In this document: in pieces, positions 61,980 through 64,000 of the stretch
Layout of the letters: each line of letters opens with the position of its first letter
Numbering within the stretch: the first letter of the stretch is position 1
Assembly (NCBI RefSeq): GCF_003850565.1
Contig: NZ_CP027706.1
Span: 4,588,001 to 4,652,000, forward strand
Source of the DNA: Pseudomonas sessilinigenes
GTDB lineage: Bacteria > Pseudomonadota > Gammaproteobacteria > Pseudomonadales > Pseudomonadaceae
Direction: 5' to 3'
Length of the DNA stretch: 64,000 bases
Position numbers and translations under genes: made by a program
The notes under the pieces: generated by a model
Databases searched by the model: none
Told to the model about the DNA's origin: nothing
What the model saw: only the letters and a program-made list of their open reading frames with translations

Positions 61980-62016
61980 TGCATGCAGAGATGCGCGTCA
62001 TCATGCATTTTGCATG
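61980..62016 (+). promoter_or_regulatory. Paired dyads, probable activator sites for the BON gene
   Basis: TGCATGCA (61980-61987) and CATGCA-TTT-TGCATG (62002-62016) share the half-site TGCATG and lie about two helical turns apart. The second is centred 72 bases before the -24 element, where sigma-54 activators bind. Confidence 0.6.
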
Positions 62017-62039
62017 AGTCCGAATTTTTGTGTTTTTTA

Positions 62040-62052
62040 TAAGATATTGATT
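62040..62052 (-). promoter_or_regulatory. IHF site
   Basis: On the minus strand AATCAATATCTTA matches the IHF consensus WATCAANNNNTTR at every position. It lies between the dyads and the -24 element, the usual place for DNA bending at sigma-54 promoters. Confidence 0.7.
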
Positions 62053-62080
62053 TATATGGATATTTTGTTTGGTTGGGAGT

Positions 62081-62096
62081 TGGCACAGCGCCTGCA
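62081..62096 (+). promoter_or_regulatory. Sigma-54 promoter of the BON gene
   Basis: TGGCACA-GCGC-CTGCA has the -24 GG and -12 GC pairs 12 bases apart, 65 bases before the start codon of the BON-domain gene. Confidence 0.88.
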
Positions 62097-62161
62097 ATAT
62101 CCCTGATAACCCTGTTGCCAGGACACGGCGCAGGCTTCCCAGAAGAACAGGAGTTACTCGT

Positions 62162-62518
62162 ATGAAGAAGTTCGCTATCGCTGCTGCAACCGCTACCGCT
62201 CTGACCCTGACTATGGCCAACGTAGCTTTTGCACAGCCCACCCAAAGCACCCAGTCGCCCATGGTCGTGGCTGCCGGTGAAGTGACCAAGGCCAAAGAGG
62301 CCACCTCCGACACCTGGATCACCACCAAGGTGAAAAGCGATCTGGTCACCGAGAAAGGCATTCCTGGCACTGATATCAAGGTCGAAACCAACAAGGGCGT
62401 CGTGTCCCTGTCGTCCACCGTGGCCATCACCGAGTCGCAAAAGGCCACAGCGGTGGCGATCACCAAGAAGATCAAAGGCGTGAAGGCGGTCTCCGCCGAT
62501 GGCTTGAAGGCTGAATAA
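62162..62518 (+). CDS. Exported BON-domain protein
   Basis: 118 residues from the ATG at 62162 (CAGGAG upstream). Signal peptide MKKFAIAAATATALTLTMANVAFA, then a single BON domain (about 50-118) with WITTKVKSDLVTEKGIPG and IKVETNKGVVSLSSTV, ending in the KKIKGVKAV segment. The protein resembles one half of OsmY, a periplasmic stress protein. Its sigma-54 control region suggests response to nitrogen, surface or envelope conditions. A terminator follows after about 100 bases. Confidence 0.9.
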   Translation: MKKFAIAAATATALTLTMANVAFAQPTQSTQSPMVVAAGEVTKAKEATSDTWITTKVKSDLVTEKGIPGTDIKVETNKGVVSLSSTVAITESQKATAVAITKKIKGVKAVSADGLKAE

Positions 62519-62616
62519 GCCGACAGGTTCTCGCCTGGACAGGGAGAGGTAGCGGCAGGCTGGTGCCTGCCACTACTTTCAAGGGTTCATGCGAAGATCA
62601 CAGGGATGTGATCATT

Positions 62617-62650
62617 ACAGGCCCCGGCACTTGGTGTCGGGGCCTGTTCT
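62617..62650 (+). terminator. Terminator downstream of the BON gene
   Basis: ACAGGCCCCGGCAC pairs with GTGTCGGGGCCTGT (one G-T pair) around TTG, with a short T run. It is convergent with the DUF748 gene and may serve both. Confidence 0.78.
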
Positions 62651-62718
62651 ATTGAGTGGCGGATATCAACGCCTGATGAGCAAGGGTGCCGGTCAGAGGG
62701 GACAGCTCCGCCCCAGGA

Positions 62719-64000
62719 TCATTCGCTGTCCAGATGCATAGGGGTAATCACATTGCCGTTGCTTTCTGCCTGGCCCAGGTTGGCGTCGATGAAGTAGACC
62801 CGGTCGTCAGCCAACTGGCCCTTTTCCACCAGGAAGTCCTTGATGCTGCTGGCTCGTTCCTGGCCCAGCTGACGCAACAGCACCTCGCTGGCGCCCCAGT
62901 ACTTGATCAAGCCTTCACGCAGCTTGGCGCTACGCTCGTCACGACTGAGCTGATTCCATTCCGCAGGTGGCTGTTGTTTCAGGCGGGTGCGATAGATGCC
63001 CTCGAGCAATGGGGCTTTCTCGCCTTCGGGCACCTGCAGCAGCGAGGCTTGGGCAGGGACCTTGTCACCGCGACGCTGGAGGATCTTGTAGTAGTTGTAC
63101 TGGTATTCGCGCTCCAGGCGTTGTTCGGCAATCAACGGGCCGTCGCTGCTCTGGGCGCTGGTACCTTCGATCTCCAGGCGCAGGGTCGGGCGCTCCTGGA
63201 GCGCCTTGGCCAGATTGGTCAGTGACGATTCGGATTCCTTGCTCAGTTCGCTGGAGCCTGGGGTGAAACTCACGCTACCCAGGTCTTCCGACCCTCCACC
63301 ACTGATCAGGCCTCCAATGAACTTGAACGGTGCCTGGGCCGCGCGCAGCACCAGGTTGCGCAAGGTTTGCCAGACAATCGGCATGACGCTGAACTGCGGG
63401 TTGTTCAGGTCGCCCGAGATCGGCAGCTCGATGGAGATCTTGCCGTCGGTGTCCTTGAGCAGGGCCACCGCCAGGCGAATTGGCAGGTCCACGGCGTCCG
63501 GACTGTCGACCTTTTCCCCCAACTGCAGTTGTTCGACCACCAGTTTGTTCTCGGCCTTGAGCTGGCCCTTGGTGATCATGTAGTGCAGGTCGAGGTTGAG
63601 CCGTCCCTTGCGAATGCGAAAGCCTGCGAACTTGCCGGAATAGGGCGTCAGGGTCGTCAGTTCCACCCGCTTGAAGCTGGTGGCGATATCCAGGGCCGAC
63701 ATCGGATCGAAAGGGTTGACGCTGCCCTTGATGGTCACTGGCGCATAGCGATCGACCTTGCCCTTGACGTCCACATCCGCAGGCTTGGCCTGGCGACTGT
63801 CGATGGTGCCGATCCGGCCGTTGAGCTGCTGGACGGCTGTGGCGAAGTTGGGCGTCAGGGTCAGGTCGGCGAAGTTGGCCGAGCCGTCGTTGATGGCGAT
63901 TTCACCGATGTGGATGCCCAGGGGCTTGCTCGAGCTGGCCGCTGGTTTGGCCGAGGATTTGCTGGCGCTGCCCGCCGGTTGAGGGATCAGCAGGTCGTCG
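62719..64000 (-). CDS. DUF748 (AsmA-like) protein, 5' part outside window
   Basis: The frame is open to the window edge; about 427 C-terminal residues are visible. The visible N-terminal part (PLGIHIGEIAINDGSANFADLTL) and SALDIATSFKRVELTTLTPYSGKFAGFRI are typical DUF748 beta repeats; the last 150 residues resemble an OmpA-like domain (SVSFTPGSSELSKESESSLTNLAKAL). Such proteins are large periplasm-spanning lipid-transport or envelope proteins. The full gene probably exceeds 1000 codons. There is no second gene in the remaining bases. Confidence 0.88.
   Translation of the reverse strand, partial: DDLLIPQPAGSASKSSAKPAASSSKPLGIHIGEIAINDGSANFADLTLTPNFATAVQQLNGRIGTIDSRQAKPADVDVKGKVDRYAPVTIKGSVNPFDPMSALDIATSFKRVELTTLTPYSGKFAGFRIRKGRLNLDLHYMITKGQLKAENKLVVEQLQLGEKVDSPDAVDLPIRLAVALLKDTDGKISIELPISGDLNNPQFSVMPIVWQTLRNLVLRAAQAPFKFIGGLISGGGSEDLGSVSFTPGSSELSKESESSLTNLAKALQERPTLRLEIEGTSAQSSDGPLIAEQRLEREYQYNYYKILQRRGDKVPAQASLLQVPEGEKAPLLEGIYRTRLKQQPPAEWNQLSRDERSAKLREGLIKYWGASEVLLRQLGQERASSIKDFLVEKGQLADDRVYFIDANLGQAESNGNVITPMHLDSE

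Overview
The window is chromosomal DNA of a Pseudomonas, most likely of the P. fluorescens group. The evidence is the high G+C, the typical Pseudomonas proteins (PP0351 family, DUF3094, DUF1780, DUF6482, RocSAR) and a gene order that follows the ispB-rplU-rpmA-obgE-proB-rpsT-murJ-ribF-ileS-lspA-fkpB-ispH-pil-thiO-pilR-bamD-rluD-pgeF-clpB-ndh-yacG-coaE-pilD-pilC-pilA block known from P. aeruginosa. No phage, insertion sequence or CRISPR array was seen.

Bases 1-7624 form the accessory part. A minus-strand operon runs gntR - methyltransferase - haem-oxygenase-like diiron oxidase - stand-alone carrier protein - Cys-type aminoacyl transferase - adenylation/thiolation protein - SyrB2-type non-haem iron halogenase, the last cut by the window edge. 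A BenE-type transporter is divergent, and the shared promoter region holds a perfect 21-bp palindrome. The parts match the tethered amino acid chlorination systems of syringomycin (SyrB1/B2/C) and coronamic acid (CmaA/B/D/E). Here they are combined with a diiron oxidase and a methyltransferase, and no CmaC-like cyclase is visible. The product is unknown; the A-domain pocket suggests an aliphatic amino acid.

Bases 7745-23407 carry housekeeping and envelope genes: ettA, gdhA, a Gre-family factor, a lipoprotein, an Lnb-like DUF4105 protein, a DUF3015 protein, a Lon-like protease, a large lipoprotein, yqhA, fklB, a small gene under a Fur-like box, yjdM and ispB. Bases 23625-35695 hold rplU-rpmA, obgE, proB, creA, rpsT, murJ, ribF and the overlapping ileS-lspA-fkpB-ispH series.

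Bases 35696-40929 and 59162-61945 carry type IV pilus genes: a GspH/FimT pseudopilin, pilV, pilW, pilX, pilE, pilR, pilD, pilC and pilA. Several parts present at these loci in P. aeruginosa are missing: pilY1, pilS, pilB and the receiver domain of PilR. The sigma-54 promoter of pilA is nevertheless intact.

Bases 41186-47105 hold bamD, rluD, pgeF and clpB, the last with a sigma-32-like promoter. Four tRNA genes follow (Asn, Pro, Lys, Pro); the two tRNA-Pro genes sit in an exact 84-bp direct repeat. Next to them lies the RocS1-RocR-RocA1 (SadSRA) signalling set, then ndh, small conserved genes, yacG-coaE-pilD-pilC and pilA. Downstream of pilA, a BON-domain gene has a textbook sigma-54 control region (paired dyads, IHF site, -24/-12). 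The window ends inside a DUF748 gene.
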